A stretch of DNA of 64,000 nucleotides from Gossypium raimondii. Lineage: Eukaryota; Streptophyta; Magnoliopsida; Malvales; Malvaceae. A program made the translations under genes and the position numbers. How positions within the stretch are numbered: the first letter of the stretch is position 1; every line of letters starts with the position of its first letter. The DNA lies in assembly GCF_025698545.1 (NCBI RefSeq), contig NC_068576.1:1371501-1435500 (forward strand), read 5' to 3'. A model generated the notes under the pieces. The model worked only from the letters and a program-made list of their open reading frames with translations. It was not told the origin of the DNA and did not search any database. This document shows positions 35,435 to 54,310 of this stretch, in pieces.

Positions 35435-36544
35435 ATGACTAAAGGAAACCCGTTGGAACCATTAATATTTTACAGTGAGTTCGAAAAAATTGCTCGCAGA
35501 AATCGAAGAGAAGTTAAAGAAGAAAGGCAAAGTCAACAGGTTTTAATAGACAATCAAGATCAAAAGGACATTATTGTGGAGATAGATAATAATCCTGGTA
35601 ATCAGCAACTTCCTCTACGCCCTGCTCCTTGGACTATGCATGACTATGTTAAGCCTATTCTGATTGGGGTTGAATTGAGTATTGTCAGATTGACTGTTGC
35701 TAGAAACATTTTTGAGGTTAAGCCGAACACAATTCAGATGGTGCAACAATATGTTCAGTTTGATGGGTTGCAAGATGAAGATCCAAATGCTCATTTGGCT
35801 AACTTTTTGGAGATATGTGATACATTTAAGATCAATGACATTACTGATGATGTCATACAGTTATAGTTGTTCCAATTCTTTTTGAGGAATAAGGAGAAAC
35901 AATGGTTGAATTCACTTCCACAGGGTTCCATCACTACTTGGGCGCAGATGATTGAGAAGTTTTTGTTGAAGTATTTTCCACCGGCTAAAACAACTAAGTT
36001 GAGGAATGACATCTTTTTTTTTGCTCAATTTGTGCTTGAGAAATAGTATGATGCATGAGAGAGATTTAAGGATCTTTTGAGAATGTGCACTTATCATGGG
36101 CTACATTTGTGATTACAAGTTAAAACCTTTTACAACTATTTGAATCCCTCGACTAGACAGATAATTGATGTAGTGGCTAGTGGAACACTAAATAATAAGA
36201 CACCTGAGGTAGCCCAAGAATTAATTGAGGAGATGTCACTGAATAATTATCAGTGGCAAGTTATGATAACAAAACCTACTAAGACAACCGGTGCTTTTAA
36301 TATAGATGCAGTTGCTATGTTGGCAAACCAGGTGGAAACGCTAAGTAAAAAGATTGATTGTTTGAGTTGTAGTAAACAGGTGAATTCTGTAATGCAACGT
36401 GATGCGACTAGAGCGGAGATGATCAATCCGGAATGGTTGCCCTTCAAGTCTAACATGGAGAATGAGCAAGTCGACTTTATGGGTAATAATTTTAAACCTC
36501 AGAATAACTCCTACTACGACAATTTTAATCCAGGATGGACTTGA
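35435..36544 (+). pseudogene. Athila-like gag remnant
   Basis: Gag-type protein broken by stops and frameshifts. It opens MTKGNPLEPLIFYSEFEKIA at 35435. The core shows RPAPWTMHDYVKPIL, QFDGLQDEDPNAHLANFLEI and, after a stop at 35864-35866, FFLRNKEKQWLNSLPQGSIT, WAQMIEKFLLKYFPP and YDAxERFKDLLRMC with several stops. The frame resumes at 36140-36544 (QIIDVVASGTLNNKTPEVAQ ... NFNPGWT). Sequence after 36544 is unrelated, so the element is cut there, before protease and pol. No function is expected. Confidence 0.85.
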
Positions 36545-37239
36545 TTGTTTTGTTGATTAACTCGATTCTTTTTCTGTTTGAATCGATTCATTGTTGCTTG
36601 AATCAATTCTTTGTTATTTAACTCGATTCAAAATGCCAACAATTTCGATCAAAGAGATTGAAGGGATTGAGAATGTAATGCAAAGGATGATTTGAGTTAA
36701 CTCAATCACAACTTTCAATCACATTGTAAAACTTCCATGTTGACAAACTCAATCACATCGTAAATATTTTTGCTATTTGTATGCTTGCTTTCTTTACTTG
36801 TTAAACATATTGTTCTAACAACCTAAGTAACATCTCTGTATAATATTTAATAGTAAGCATTTTCATCTTCTCAATGGTGTCTGTAATATATTTAATATTT
36901 TCACTTTTCTTATAAATATTAATTATAAATAAAAAAACTTTAATCAACATGAAATAAAAAAAAATGTGAGTAGGAGAGGAATTGAACCCAACACTCAAGG
37001 CTATTAACACGTAAACATCTAACCAATAAAGTTGAATTATTAATTTTTAGTGAAAATGCCTCTTGTAAAATACGTTTTTAGCTGACATAGTTGAAATTCA
37101 CTGTCACGGCAGTAAAAACATGCACTGTAGGACGCGTTTTCCTTTTTCTCTCAAAAAACAACATAAATCGATAAATTTCGAAAATTTCAACCTTTATATT
37201 AACTCAAAGTGACGTAAAGTTATTTTGCCATATTTGATA
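36545..37239. other. Intergenic with a tRNA-like relic on the minus strand
   Basis: 36560-36670 repeats 'aactcgattc' / 'aatcgattc' phrases without an identifiable source. On the minus strand, 37031-36978 has a degenerate A-box-like CTTTATTGGTTAG and a B box GGTTCAATTCC separated by about 35 nt, the spacing of a tRNA. It is too eroded to fold as a working tRNA. Confidence 0.4.
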
Positions 37240-37978
37240 GGCTTAATGACAAATTTGGTCATTAATGTTTACATGTTTTGTTAAAATGACCCTAATTGTA
37301 TTTTTGAATTTTTTTTGGCCATCAACCTTTGTTCTTTTCTTTTTAAATTGTTTTTTAACCAATTTGATGGAAATACCGTTAAAAATGTTAAAGGGATGAT
37401 TTTGAATTTTATACGTGGAGTATTTTTAATGAGATATAATTTATTACTTAGGTAACCCAATAAGATAATTACATGTGAAAATAATAAAATAAATAAATCA
37501 TACATGGAATTAAAAAATAACTCTTCATTTAAAGAAAATAAACTTAATTATTTAAAATAAGTTTCAAAATGAATGCATATGTTTGTTTACTGAGAGGTTT
37601 TAAAAGATAATTAATAAATCATGTAATTAAGTTTTAAAAATCTTGAATGTGTGCATTCATTTTAAAACCTTTATTTAGATAATTACGTTTATTTTCTTTA
37701 AATTAAAAGTTATTTTTAAACTTAATGAATTATTTATTTTATTAATTTCACATGTAATTATTTTATTGAGTTATCTAAGTAATAAATAGTATCTCATTAA
37801 AATATTCAACGTATTAAATTCCATATCATCTCGTTAACTTTTTTAGCGAGACTTTCATCAAATCTGTTTAAAAAAACGCAATTTGAAAAAAGGAATAAAG
37901 ATTGATGGCTAAAAAAAGCTTAAAATACAATTAGGACCATTTTGACAAAATATATAAACGTTAATTTGTCACTAAACC
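37240..37978. mobile_element. Mutator-type foldback MITE with perfect 9-bp duplication
   Basis: A 739-bp element starting GGCTTAATGACAAATTTGGTC-like and ending AATTTGTCACTAAACC, whose reverse complement is GGTTTAGTGACAAATT. The arms extend almost to the centre (37240 to about 37580, and about 37650 to 37978), so it is nearly a complete hairpin. Identical 9-mers TATTTGATA flank it at 37231-37239 and 37979-37987, the Mutator-type duplication length. Non-coding. Confidence 0.9.
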
Positions 37979-38175
37979 TATTTGATAAAAAAGGAAAGTA
38001 AGTTTATTATAAAGAGTAAAGACCATTAATGAGTTGGGGTAGACGTGGATGAATGGGACTGAAATACAAGTGGGGGTGGGGTCATATGCATCAAGATACA
38101 ACGTTAATGCATGGGTGCATTGGTGCACATCTAAAAAAGCTGCCCCCTCAAATTTGGTTGTAGAGGAAAGTGGAA

Positions 38176-40540
38176 ATGGAAGGGGTAAAGGGCAAAGTTT
38201 GCGTGACAGGGGCTTCGGGATTTTTGGCTTCTTGGCTGGTAAAGCGGCTTCTATTGTGTGGTTATCATGTGATTGGAACAGTGAGAGATCCAGGTTTGTA
38301 CCTTTCCACTCCATACTACTTAGTTAATGGGTTGAGTTTAATTTGTGTAGCTGCTATCTGTGCATGGAGCAGCAAATGAGAAGAAAGTAGGGCACCTGTG
38401 GAGGCTGGAAGGGGCCAAGGAGAGACTCAAATTGGTAAGGGCTGATCTACTAGAAGAGGGCAGCTTTGACGATGCAATCATGGGCTGCCAGGGCGTCTTC
38501 CACACTGCTTCCCCTGTAATGAAATCTTCGTTTCATCCCAAGGCATGTTCTTCCATTTAATTTTGGCCTAATTATTAACTACACTATTCTACAAAGGGTG
38601 AAGCCTAAAAGAAATATTGTGAAGGGGTTGAAATATACTACAACTCATGACACTGAAAACATATTTAAATTATATATATTTTTGAAAAAACAAAATGTAG
38701 TAACTGTTGATATTTTGTTTGTTAATAGATTTTCATTTGTGTATTTCTGTTTTGCTAATATCATTTATTCAAAACTATCATACTATTTAAATTAGGTTAC
38801 GGCATACTCATCATATGACATCTTGATTGAATTGATAAGTCTATTTATATTATGAGTTCAAATGTCATTATATATGAATTTTTTGTATTGATTTTAATAT
38901 ATTAATTAAATATCATAATCAAAATTTTAATATGATCATCCAAAAGCACAGCAAGGGATGTATTCTTAGATTAAATTTTTTGTCCTGGTTGTTGTCCCTT
39001 GGGGCAACAGGAAGAAATCGTGGAACCGGCCGTGAAGGGCACAGTGAATGTGCTAGGGTCATGTAAGAAGAACCCATCTCTGAGGGGTGTGGTTCTCACA
39101 TCGTCTTCCTCAGCTGTGAATGTTTAACATAATATTCACTACAATACACCCCTTGATGACTCATCTTGGAGCTCCCTTCAACTATGCCAGTCTCTGGAGG
39201 TACCATTCTTTCATTTGAATTTGCTCTTTTCTTATAACCACTTCACCCACTGCTTTCATGCTTTAACTTCATTTCTCTTGTAACCAAATTTTTCACCTTA
39301 ACATGGATGTTCATAACAATCTTCGTTTTTGATGCAATTGATCAACCACGTTCTGTGGATACATACATTATCTTTAAACTGACACTTAATGTTTCTCATC
39401 ATACAACACATATATAGCTGAGCTGACAGTTTCTTGTTGAACGTGGAAAGGTTTGGTATGCATTAGCAAAAACCCAAGCTGAGAAGGCTGCATGGGAGTT
39501 CTGCACTGAGAACAAGATTGATCTGGTCACTGTCCTTCCCGCCTTTGTCGTCGGACCCAGTCTTCCACCCGGTCTATGTTCCACTGCATCCGACGTCCTT
39601 GCCTTACTTAAAGGTATTGAAACAAATCATTTCATCATAAAGGCTTCTTATAATAATCCACATTCATGATTGGTTCACCAAGGTATTCGTCCATGTGAAC
39701 AAACAGGGGAAACCGAGCAATTTCAGTGGCATGGGAGGATGGGATACGTTCACATTGATGATGTTGCACTTTGCCATATCCTTGTCTACGAGCATGAAGG
39801 TGCAAGTGGGCGATACCTTTGCAGTTCAACGGTGATCGACAATGACGAGTTAGTATCGATCTTATCAGCTCGTTATCCATCACTCCCTATTCCTAAGGGA
39901 TTTGCGAAACTAGACAGAACGTACTATAAATTCAATACATCCAAGCTAACAAGCTTAGGATTCAAGTTCATTGTTGGTGTTAGAACAGAAACAGACAACC
40001 TCAGCTTGTGTCTTGTGCAACAAGCCTCGATGCTTGCTGAGCAAACAATCAGATTCGAGCAGGAAGAAAAAAAGAAAAAGCTAAAGAAAATGGAGAGTAT
40101 TTGATGAAAAAAATATGATTCATTCATAAGTGAATAATGGCATAATGCCAATACATATAACCAAGCACTAAGCTTGTCAAAAACAGCAAGTAATCACCTA
40201 GACATTACCTACCTCCACTAATTACATAGAAACTTGAAATTTAAACTTGTAAGCTTGTACAAAGCTGTGTTTACAGCTTTCACACTAGCTAATTACATCA
40301 ATCATAGGCCTAACTTAGTTTGAAATGAACTATAACTCATTCCACTAACTAATAGTTACAAAATGAACAAAATAATGTTTCAGCAGCTCCTGCATCAGTT
40401 CCAGCATAGCTTGGTCTTCATGGCCTGCTTGCTGTCGAGTGTTTGCTGCATGCTGACCAGCTTCAACATTCAGGCCTATTGAAGAAATGTTTGATGATTG
40501 CATTAAAGCACTGGTAGAGCAAGGTCATCTATTTCTCTGA
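38176..40540 (+). pseudogene. TKPR1 tandem copy, disabled
   Basis: Same five-exon layout as TKPR1: 38176-38293, 38373-38542, 39011-39199, 39451-39613, and 39707-40540 interrupted. Exons 2, 3 and 4 have exactly the same lengths as in the intact gene (170, 189, 163). Two lesions are seen: an in-frame TAA at 39125-39127 in exon 3, where the intact gene has an Arg codon (AGA), and a 497-bp solo LTR in exon 5. The reading then resumes as [10 protein letters not shown] and ends at TGA 40538-40540. The catalytic YALAK is retained. Introns 1-3 have diverged from the intact gene, but intron 4 with the adjoining exon parts is identical. It arose by tandem duplication of TKPR1. Confidence 0.92.
39972..40468 (-). 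mobile_element. Solo copia-type LTR in exon 5 of the TKPR1 pseudogene
   Basis: 497 bp bounded by TGTTGGTG and CTTCAACA on the plus strand; on the minus strand it reads TGTTGAAG ... CACCAACA, with a TATATG promoter-like motif and an A/T-rich 3' part, so it is oriented minus. The flanks TTCAT (39967-39971) and TTCAG (40469-40473) are a one-mismatch 5-bp target duplication. The intact TKPR1 has a single uninterrupted TTCAG at the same place. The size and TGTTG start suit Ty1/copia. Confidence 0.85.
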
Positions 40541-41189
40541 GGTCGCTTTCTTAATCTGCCAAGGCTTTCCAGTCTGCAGTTTGATGTTGTTCCAAGAAAC
40601 TAAATGCTAAGATAAGCCTTTATTAAAATAAACCATTTACTTTTGGGAGGAATGAGTCAAAAGTTTGTTTTATTTTGAGCAAATGTGCACTTTCAAGTAT
40701 TTTAATTATTTGAAAAACTTGTTGACCAAAAACTGTGAAATGTTTTTTCCTCTAAATTAATGGGCAATTAATATGATGCTAAATCTTTACTACTGCCCCA
40801 AAGCATATGGCAGGGTTAGTAAGGTCCAAAGGCCAAAACAAAAAGGGACAAGACGAGCATGTGGGGGCGAGAGGAAGGGTATGACGTTCAAAAAATATAG
40901 GAAAAATATCGTGGTGGCGTGAGTCACAGCCAGTGAGCAGTGGGGGGGCCAAAACGCCAAAAACATTAAATGGGATAGTGACCATTCAAATGGTGCGGTG
41001 GCAACACCTACACCCACAAACGCAAAACATGAGGAGAAATACTGATAAGCATAATGCATGTAAGTAATGTAGGTATAGTTTGTTTGACGGTAGAACATTG
41101 AATCCCCGCATTTCTCATCTATAATTCCCCTGCTTCTGTTTCCACACCCAAGTCCCGCATTTCTTATCTACATTTAACTGCCGCAAGTT
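40541..41189. other. Intergenic, no gene seen
   Basis: From the pseudogene 3' flank to the truncated copia element. A short direct repeat (CCCGCATTTCTCATCTA at about 41106 and CCCGCATTTCTTATCTA at about 41154) lies just before the copia junction. Confidence 0.4.
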
Positions 41190-41199
41190 CAAAAAGAAA

Positions 41200-44100
41200 T
41201 TATCTTCTAAGGCTGATAATAACGAAAAATTCGTTGCAATGATATCTGAAATTAATATGGCATAAGATGATAATACATGGTGGATTGATACAGGAGCAAC
41301 CAAACATGTGTGCAAAGACAAAAACATGTTCACAAAGTTCACACAATGTGAAAATGACAATGTCTTGTACATGGGAAATTCTTCCACCGCAGCAATTAAA
41401 GGCAAAGGGTCTGTTGAAATACAATTTACTTCTGGAAAGGTTTTAACCTTAAATGATGTACATTATGTACCAAAAGTTAGGAAGAATTTAGTGTTTGGAA
41501 GTCTGTTGAATAAGTTTGGTTTCAAACTTGTTTTTGAGGCAGATAAGTTTATTTTATCTAAGGGAGGAATTTTTGTGGGAAAATGGTATATGTATGAGAG
41601 CATGTTTAAACTTAATATTATTAATAAGAATAAAAATACTATTTTTGCTAATATGGGTGAATCTTTTTGTTTGTGGCATTATAGATTAGGTCATTTGAAT
41701 TATAGAAAATTGAATGACATGTATAAATTAGATTTAATTCTGTTTTAATAATAATATTGAAAATGCAATACACGTATGTTGACTAAAATTACAAGAAATC
41801 TTTTCCCTAAGATTAAAAGGAAAACAAAATTGCTTAATTTGATACATAGTGATTTATGTGACTTGCATAATACTCCTACATTAGGTGAAAAGAAATATTT
41901 TGTTACTTTTATTGATGATTATTTTAGATATTGTTATGTATATTTGTTACATTCAAAAGATGAAGCGCTTGATAAATTTAAAGTTTATAAATCTGAAGTT
42001 GAACTTCAGTATGAATCATTTATCAAGTGCTTAAAATCGGATAGAGGAGGAGAATACTATAATCCAAGTTATTTTGAACTCACTGGAATTGTCCATCAAG
42101 TTTTAGCCCCTTACACATCACAACAAAATGGTGTAGTTGAAAGAAAAAATAGAGTTTTGATTGAAATGGTAAATTCAATGTTATCATATTCAGGTCTTGG
42201 ACAAGGTTTTTGAGGAGAAGCTGTTCTAACAGCTTGTCATATATTGAATAGAGTTCCTAATAAGGAAACTAAAATAACCCCCTATGAACAATGGAAGAAA
42301 AGGAACCCAAATCTTAATTATTTGAAGGTTTGGGGTTGTAGAGCTATTATAAAAGTTCCAACACCTAAACGTAAAAAGTTAGGTGAAAGAGGAATTGAAT
42401 CATATTTATAGGTTATGCACATAATAGCAAGGCATATAGGTTCATGGTAATTGAACCAAATGATTCAATTTCAATTAATACTGTTATTGAATCAAGAGAT
42501 GTTGTTTTTGATGAAAATAGATTTAATTCTATATCAAGACAATTACAACCACAACAATTGATTTATTCTTCAAATGAGAATGAGATTCCATTGAAACAAA
42601 TTGATAATAATGATGAATCTTGTCAAGAATTAAGAAGAAGTAAGAGGATTAAAAAGGTCAAAGATTTTGGACCAGATTTTATTATGTTTCTTGTAGAAGG
42701 AAAAGGTGAAAGTATATGCAATAAGGTACCTTATTGTTATAATACTGAATCTGATTCTATTACATTTGAAGAGGCAGTGAAATCACAAGACTCTGCTTTT
42801 TGGAAAGAAGCAATAAATGATGAGATGGATTCAATAATGGAAAATCAAACTTGGATCTTAGTTGATCTTCCACCAGGTTCCAAACCAATAGGTTGTAAAT
42901 GGATCTTCAAAAAGAAAATGAAGGTCGATGGAACCATTGATTAATTTAAAGCAAGGTTGGTAGCAAAAGGTTTTACACAGAGACAAGGTATTGATTACTT
43001 TGATACCTATGCTCCAGTAGCAAGAATTGCTACAATTAAACTCTTAATATCACTTACCTCTATATATAATTTGGTTGTTCACCAAATGGATGTTAAAACT
43101 GCATTTTTAAATGGTGAATTGGAAGAGGAAGTGTACATGGAGCAACCTGAAGGATTTATTGTTCCAGGACAAGAGCATAAGGCATGTAAGCTTGTTAAAT
43201 CTTTATATGGGCTTAAACAAGCACCAAAAAATGGCACCAAAAGTTTGACAAGGTTGTTTTAGCTAATGGCTATAAAATAAATGAATCCAATAAGTGCATA
43301 TATAGCAAATTTGAAAATGGAAAAGGTGTCATAATTTGCTTATATGTAGATGACATGCTCATTTTTGGCACGAATTTGGAACAAATAGAAAATACAAAGA
43401 AATTCTTGTCAAACAACTTTGTTATGAAGGATATGGGTGTAGCAGATGTTATTCTTGGAATTAAAATAACCCGAGATGAAAGCACTATAGCTTTATCACA
43501 ATCACATTACATTAAAAATGTGCTTAAAAAGTTTGATCTTTTCAATTGTATACCAGCATCTACACCCATGGATCCTTTAGTATCTAATGCTGGTAGGAAA
43601 ATTGATCAATTGAAATATGCAAGTCTAATTGGTTGTCTTATGTACATAATGACTTGTACAAGACCAGATATTGCATATGCTGTTGGAAAATTGAGTAGAT
43701 ACACAAGTAATCCAAGTAGTTTGCATTGGCAAGCTTTGAATAGAGTACTTAAAGAAAACTATTAACTATGGATTGTCTTATAATGGATATCCTCCAGTTT
43801 TAGAAGGGTATTCGGATGCTAGTTGGATTACAAGTTTGGAAGATCATGCATCTACTAGTGGGTGGATCTTCATTCTTGGTGGAGGAGTCATTTCTTGGGG
43901 TTCCAAGAAACAAACATGTATTATTGATTCCACCATGGCGTGAAATTTATTGCATTAGCCATGCATCTAAAGAAGCGAATGGTTAAGAAATTTGCTTTAT
44001 GATGTATTTTTATGGCCTAAGCCAATTTCACCTATTTCTATCCGTTGTGATAGTGAGGCTACTCTAGCAAAGGCATATAGCCAAGTATATAATGGAAAGT

Positions 44101-44272
44101 CTAGACACATTGGATTAAGACATAGTTATGTCTGACAATTAATCTCTGATGGAGTGATCACTATTAATTATGTGAGGTCAAGTGAAAATTTGACAGATCC
44201 TTTGACAAAAAGTCTTGCTAGAAATGCAGTAAAAAGGACCTCAAAAGGGATGGGACTCAAGCCTATTAATTA
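41200..44272 (+). pseudogene. Copia pol polyprotein remnant
   Basis: Domains in order: aspartic protease (WWIDTGATKHVC, about 41280-41312); gag-pre-integrase (LWHYRLGHLNYRKL, about 41671-41715); integrase core (HSDLCD, FIDDY, KSDRGGEY and the QQNGVVERKN motif, about 41840-42150); reverse transcriptase (GCKWIFKKKMKVDG, DVKTAFLNGELEEEVYMEQP and catalytic LYVDDMLIFG at 43340-43370); and RNase H (ARPDIAYAVGKLSRY-like CTRPDIAYAVGKLSRY, then EGYSDASWI and a DSEAT segment). Stops and frameshifts occur at least at 41747, 42213, 42410, 42942, 43262 and 43765, so it is non-functional. The RT YVDD motif is intact. Confidence 0.9.
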
Positions 44273-44808
44273 AAGTCACCCATGATGGAAACTCGACTCA
44301 ACGCTTGGTATAACGTCAAGTCTTGAGTTCAATGAGACAAAGTACATCATTAGTATGTGACTGTTAGCACTATAAATAAATCCATCCTAAGATTAAAGTG
44401 CTAGGTTCCCGTAATGATAAGGGAATGATGAGTAATGTACTCTTAATGGACCCATAACATAAATATGTTAGAGTGTTATAATTATGGGAACACTTTTGAT
44501 GGGATCTACCTGTGTGAGTAGAAGTGTGGCCGCTTCTAGGAGCTTAAGGGCTTGGCTCTGACAGCACTCATGAAAAGAGGACATAGACACATGGCTATAA
44601 TAGTGTCCCTAGATACTATGCATTGACTGATGTTGAAATCATTGTGTGAGATGTGTTCAGTTAATCAAATGGAATAGTTGGTTCAAAGCTTAGTCTACCA
44701 TGCAATTTCGATTAACTTTAACATGTTTTCACTAAGTGAAGGTTCAATCGTAAGACACCTTCATTTATGCAAATTGATTTCCAAGAATATCAAAATCTAA
44801 ATATTTTG

Positions 44809-44821
44809 AAAATGGGGGAGA
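44809..44821 (+). promoter_or_regulatory. Polypurine tract of the copia element
   Basis: AAAATGGGGGAGA directly before the LTR start; the usual plus-strand primer of plant copia elements. Confidence 0.75.
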
Positions 44822-44822
44822 T

Positions 44823-45446
44823 TGTTGAATATTTTCAAATATTTATAGTATCTCAATAACTATAAATGAATGGGTGTAATTAATCAAAAGATAAAACTTT
44901 TGGTCATTGGTCAAAAGTTATATCATTTGATTTAAAAAAATTATAACTATTCAAAAATATTATTTGAATAGTTACAAAATTAAATGAATAATAATAATTA
45001 TTTATTTATTCATAAAGACACCTATTGAAAGATGTCTCTATGAAGAGACATGAAAATTCCTATAAATAGGATTGAGATTTCATTTGGAAATATATCAACA
45101 AATTCTAATACTCTTTCTTTAATTCCTTCATTTTCTAATATTATTAGATTATTCTATAAAGTATTACTGCAGAAATCTTTTGTAGAAATTGAGTTTTTTG
45201 TTTTACATTGCTTAGTGCATAGTGGACTATTCTCGTCAGTGCAAAACGCAAATAGTCATTGGCTTCATTGTATCCTCGAGGTTAATTTGCTTGGAACTCA
45301 TTTGCACACCGAAGGTAGGTGGGGGCGAATATAACCTTAAAGATAGTGGCTTGATACACGCCTTGGAGCCTGTCCTGTTTCTTCTTTTTCTGTTCGAGTT
45401 TCGATCATATGTTTAAGATTTACCTTACCGGAGTTTTGAACTAACA
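44823..45446 (+). repeat. 3' LTR of the copia element
   Basis: 624 bp from TGTTGAATATTTTC to GAACTAACA. A TATA box TATAAATAGG lies at 45061-45070. Confidence 0.8.
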
Positions 45447-47102
45447 ATTTTTACAAAAAAAATGTATTTTTTTTTTGTTATCGATCACATATATATCTTG
45501 AAAGAAATACCCAATGCATTTATTAAATGAAAGGACTAAATACATAAACTTAGCCTTGTGCACAGTACAGCTATCACTCCACCAGTGCTTGGCTTGAGAC
45601 GTCTTTAAAAAAAGCTAATACCATTACGGAAGGGAAGCACTGGGTGCCCCCAGAAGAAAGGTAGGTTAAAGTAAACTTTGACGCTTTCTATTTAATTAAG
45701 TTAGAAAAAGCAGTAACAGGGAGGACTCAAAAATGTCAAAAAAGGAAGTGTAAATACCAATTTTATTTAGCTGGTGAAGGAATCGTGTGGTTGAAAATAA
45801 GAAAATGTTTAATAGAGAAATGAAAAATGGGTGTAGGGTATGGTGACGGTTTATGTCGCCAATGGACCCTAAGGCTAATTCATTTGTTGATGATGGAGCA
45901 TTGAACGTGGATGCTAACAAAACCGTACCATTGTTCCACCACCATCACCTTGTGGTCCTTCACATTGATGTCTTCATTTTGGCTGTCAACTATTTAACCT
46001 TTTATTTTTTGCCCGAACAACACAACAATTGTTTTAAAAAAAGTGAGAGAAATATATCTTCTAAAAATTGCAAACATTTGGGGGTATTTATAGCCTCACA
46101 AACATGATAAGTGTCTTTTCTTTCCATTATTGAACTCCATGGTAATATATATATATACACAAGGCCGTAATTGAAAAACTGAACGTTCGGATTTACTGGA
46201 TGCTAGTTTTGGGAAAGTACATGTAAAATTCTGGATAAAATGACTGCAAATTGATGACACTGATCCCATCACTACAAAATTCCACATAAATGGGACCAAT
46301 GGGCGCAGTTGGAACTCGGAAGTCTTTATTTATGGAACGTTATCCTGATGTTTAACCTTTTTTTCCCTTCTCATTTCTTTGACACCCAATCCAGCACAAT
46401 CCAGGACCAGAAACTTAAAAAGATATGTTTCTTCATGTTAGATTGCATGTGTAAGGGGGAAAAAAGGTCTTATAACTTTTGACTTCTTAAAAGGAACCCG
46501 GAAGCTTCTAGCGGTTCAATTTTTCCCCCATGGAACAACAGTGCCATTGACACCATTATTGTCAAATTCCTGCAAGTTTTTAACTTATTTTTTATCAAAA
46601 AGTAGTGTTGGAGATTGCTTGCTGTCTAAGTTTCTGCTCCTAAGGTTGTTACCAATTACCACTCCTTGTTTTCATTTCTTGATTATCCTCATCCGTATGT
46701 ATCTTTTATCCCTTTAAACTTGGGAGTGCAACTTTTCTGCCTACTTTAAGGGGTTTCAAACTGCAAACTCTTTTCAACTTTTCAACTACATGCTCCCTTT
46801 TCAATTAATTATTAGCTCAGAAATGTGTTGTCTTTTTTTTCCCTAGAATTTTGCTCATGGTTCTGGGGCTTGATTTCGTTTTTAGTAGATTGTTAAAAGT
46901 AGATAGCTCTATATAGTGCAAAAATGAGGATAAACTGCAATAAATTTGGAACTTTCCTGCATATCTAGTTAGAGACTTTGAAAGGGTTTCCTTATACTGT
47001 AATTTTCCCAATTCATAAGCCGAAAAAGAACCCTGAATTTTACTTCTGAGGATCATTTGTATTGATTCTGAGTTGGTATTATATGCAGCTGAAGAGAAAC
47101 CG
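45447..47102. other. Intergenic and PHOT2 upstream region
   Basis: No gene seen in 1.65 kb. Sequence just before the PHOT2 start (TTATATGCAG at 47080-47089, then 13 bases to ATG) looks like a splice acceptor, so a 5' leader intron is likely. Confidence 0.4.
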
Positions 47103-53160
<6,058 letters not shown>

Positions 53161-54310
53161 AGGTTCGTATAAAAAGAATTTTAGGATTAAATTTTGTGTC
53201 ACCGATATTGTTAGGTAGATATTTTCATTGGTCTTATTTGTTTCCAATAATGGGTTTCGAAAAATAAACATTTTTTTAAAAGAAAAAAAGGGTTAAATGT
53301 TCATATTTTATGTTGCTTGAATAATTCTACCTTTAAGTTTTGCTGATTATTTGATAGTCTCAGAAAAGAATTTACAATAGAAATCGATCTTCCTATTTTT
53401 CATGAAACATGTGTAAAAAAGTAGTTGAAGTTATTATTATTTTTAATATAAAACGAAAAACAGATACGGATGTAGATGTAGATGTAGATTGACCTCATTT
53501 GCTTGCAATATTTTGGAAACAGGAAAGAGGATAGATTATAGTGTACTGATTAATGTTGATCGACTAAGCGGGTACAGACATCGACCAAAAAGAGGGATTC
53601 AAGATGAAGCGCATTGGAGCCCCATGGCCCATAGCCCTTGTGCAACATTTTTATAGTGAAGCTGTGCTATAAATAAAAAGTTTTATGAGATTTTGATTAA
53701 TGAAAAAAATAGTAATCCTTGTCGATATTATATGAATTCCAATCAATTTATTGTATCAAATATCCTTATTAATTTAGAGAATAAAACAATGTTAAGCTTT
53801 TCTTAATCCAAACTAGGCCCCACTCTGCTGTTTAGGACTAACAATATCAGCACTCTTCAATCCCATCCATATTTGTAACATAATCTTAATCTCCTAAGTT
53901 TTTAAACTTAAATGACATGAAAAAATGAGAAATATGTTTACTTTAAAAAATATACAAGTCTGTTGAAAATTCTGGTTAAACTCATGCAAAATCAATAAAA
54001 CATTCCACAGTATTCATGTCATGTTTATATTATATTTTATTATAATCGTATTTATATATTCGTGTAAATAGTGTGTTGTATTCAAAATTGTCATTTTCAA
54101 TGTCGTAGCCAACAAATTCATAATTGAAACCAAAATGTATGACCATATACATAATATAGTATCTGTATATGAAACGCCGTCAGTCAATTTACAGTATACT
54201 TTCCTAACACAAAAATTCATTTCTCAAAGAAGTATTTCGTAGATACTCCAAAATTCAGAGCAAAATTTAAAAATCAATAAAAACAAAAAGGCAGGGGGAG
54301 TCGTCAAAAC
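53161..54310. other. Intergenic between convergent genes
   Basis: 1.15 kb between the PHOT2 and AP-1 sigma stop codons, AT-rich, presumably holding both 3' untranslated regions. No gene or repeat recognised. Confidence 0.5.

Larger units (their letters stand above)
41190..45446 (+). mobile_element. 5'-truncated Ty1/copia element with 3' LTR
   Basis: It contains, in copia order, protease, integrase, reverse transcriptase and RNase H remnants, then a non-coding tail, a polypurine tract and one LTR. The 5' LTR, leader and most of gag are missing; the left junction falls near 41190, just before the protease. Integrase before RT is diagnostic for copia. Because only one end is present, no target duplication can be checked. 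Confidence 0.9.

Noticed and set aside
36545-36760. Repeated TCGATTC phrases as a regulatory array
   Set aside because: Spacing is irregular, sequence is low complexity, and it lies at the break of a truncated retrotransposon.
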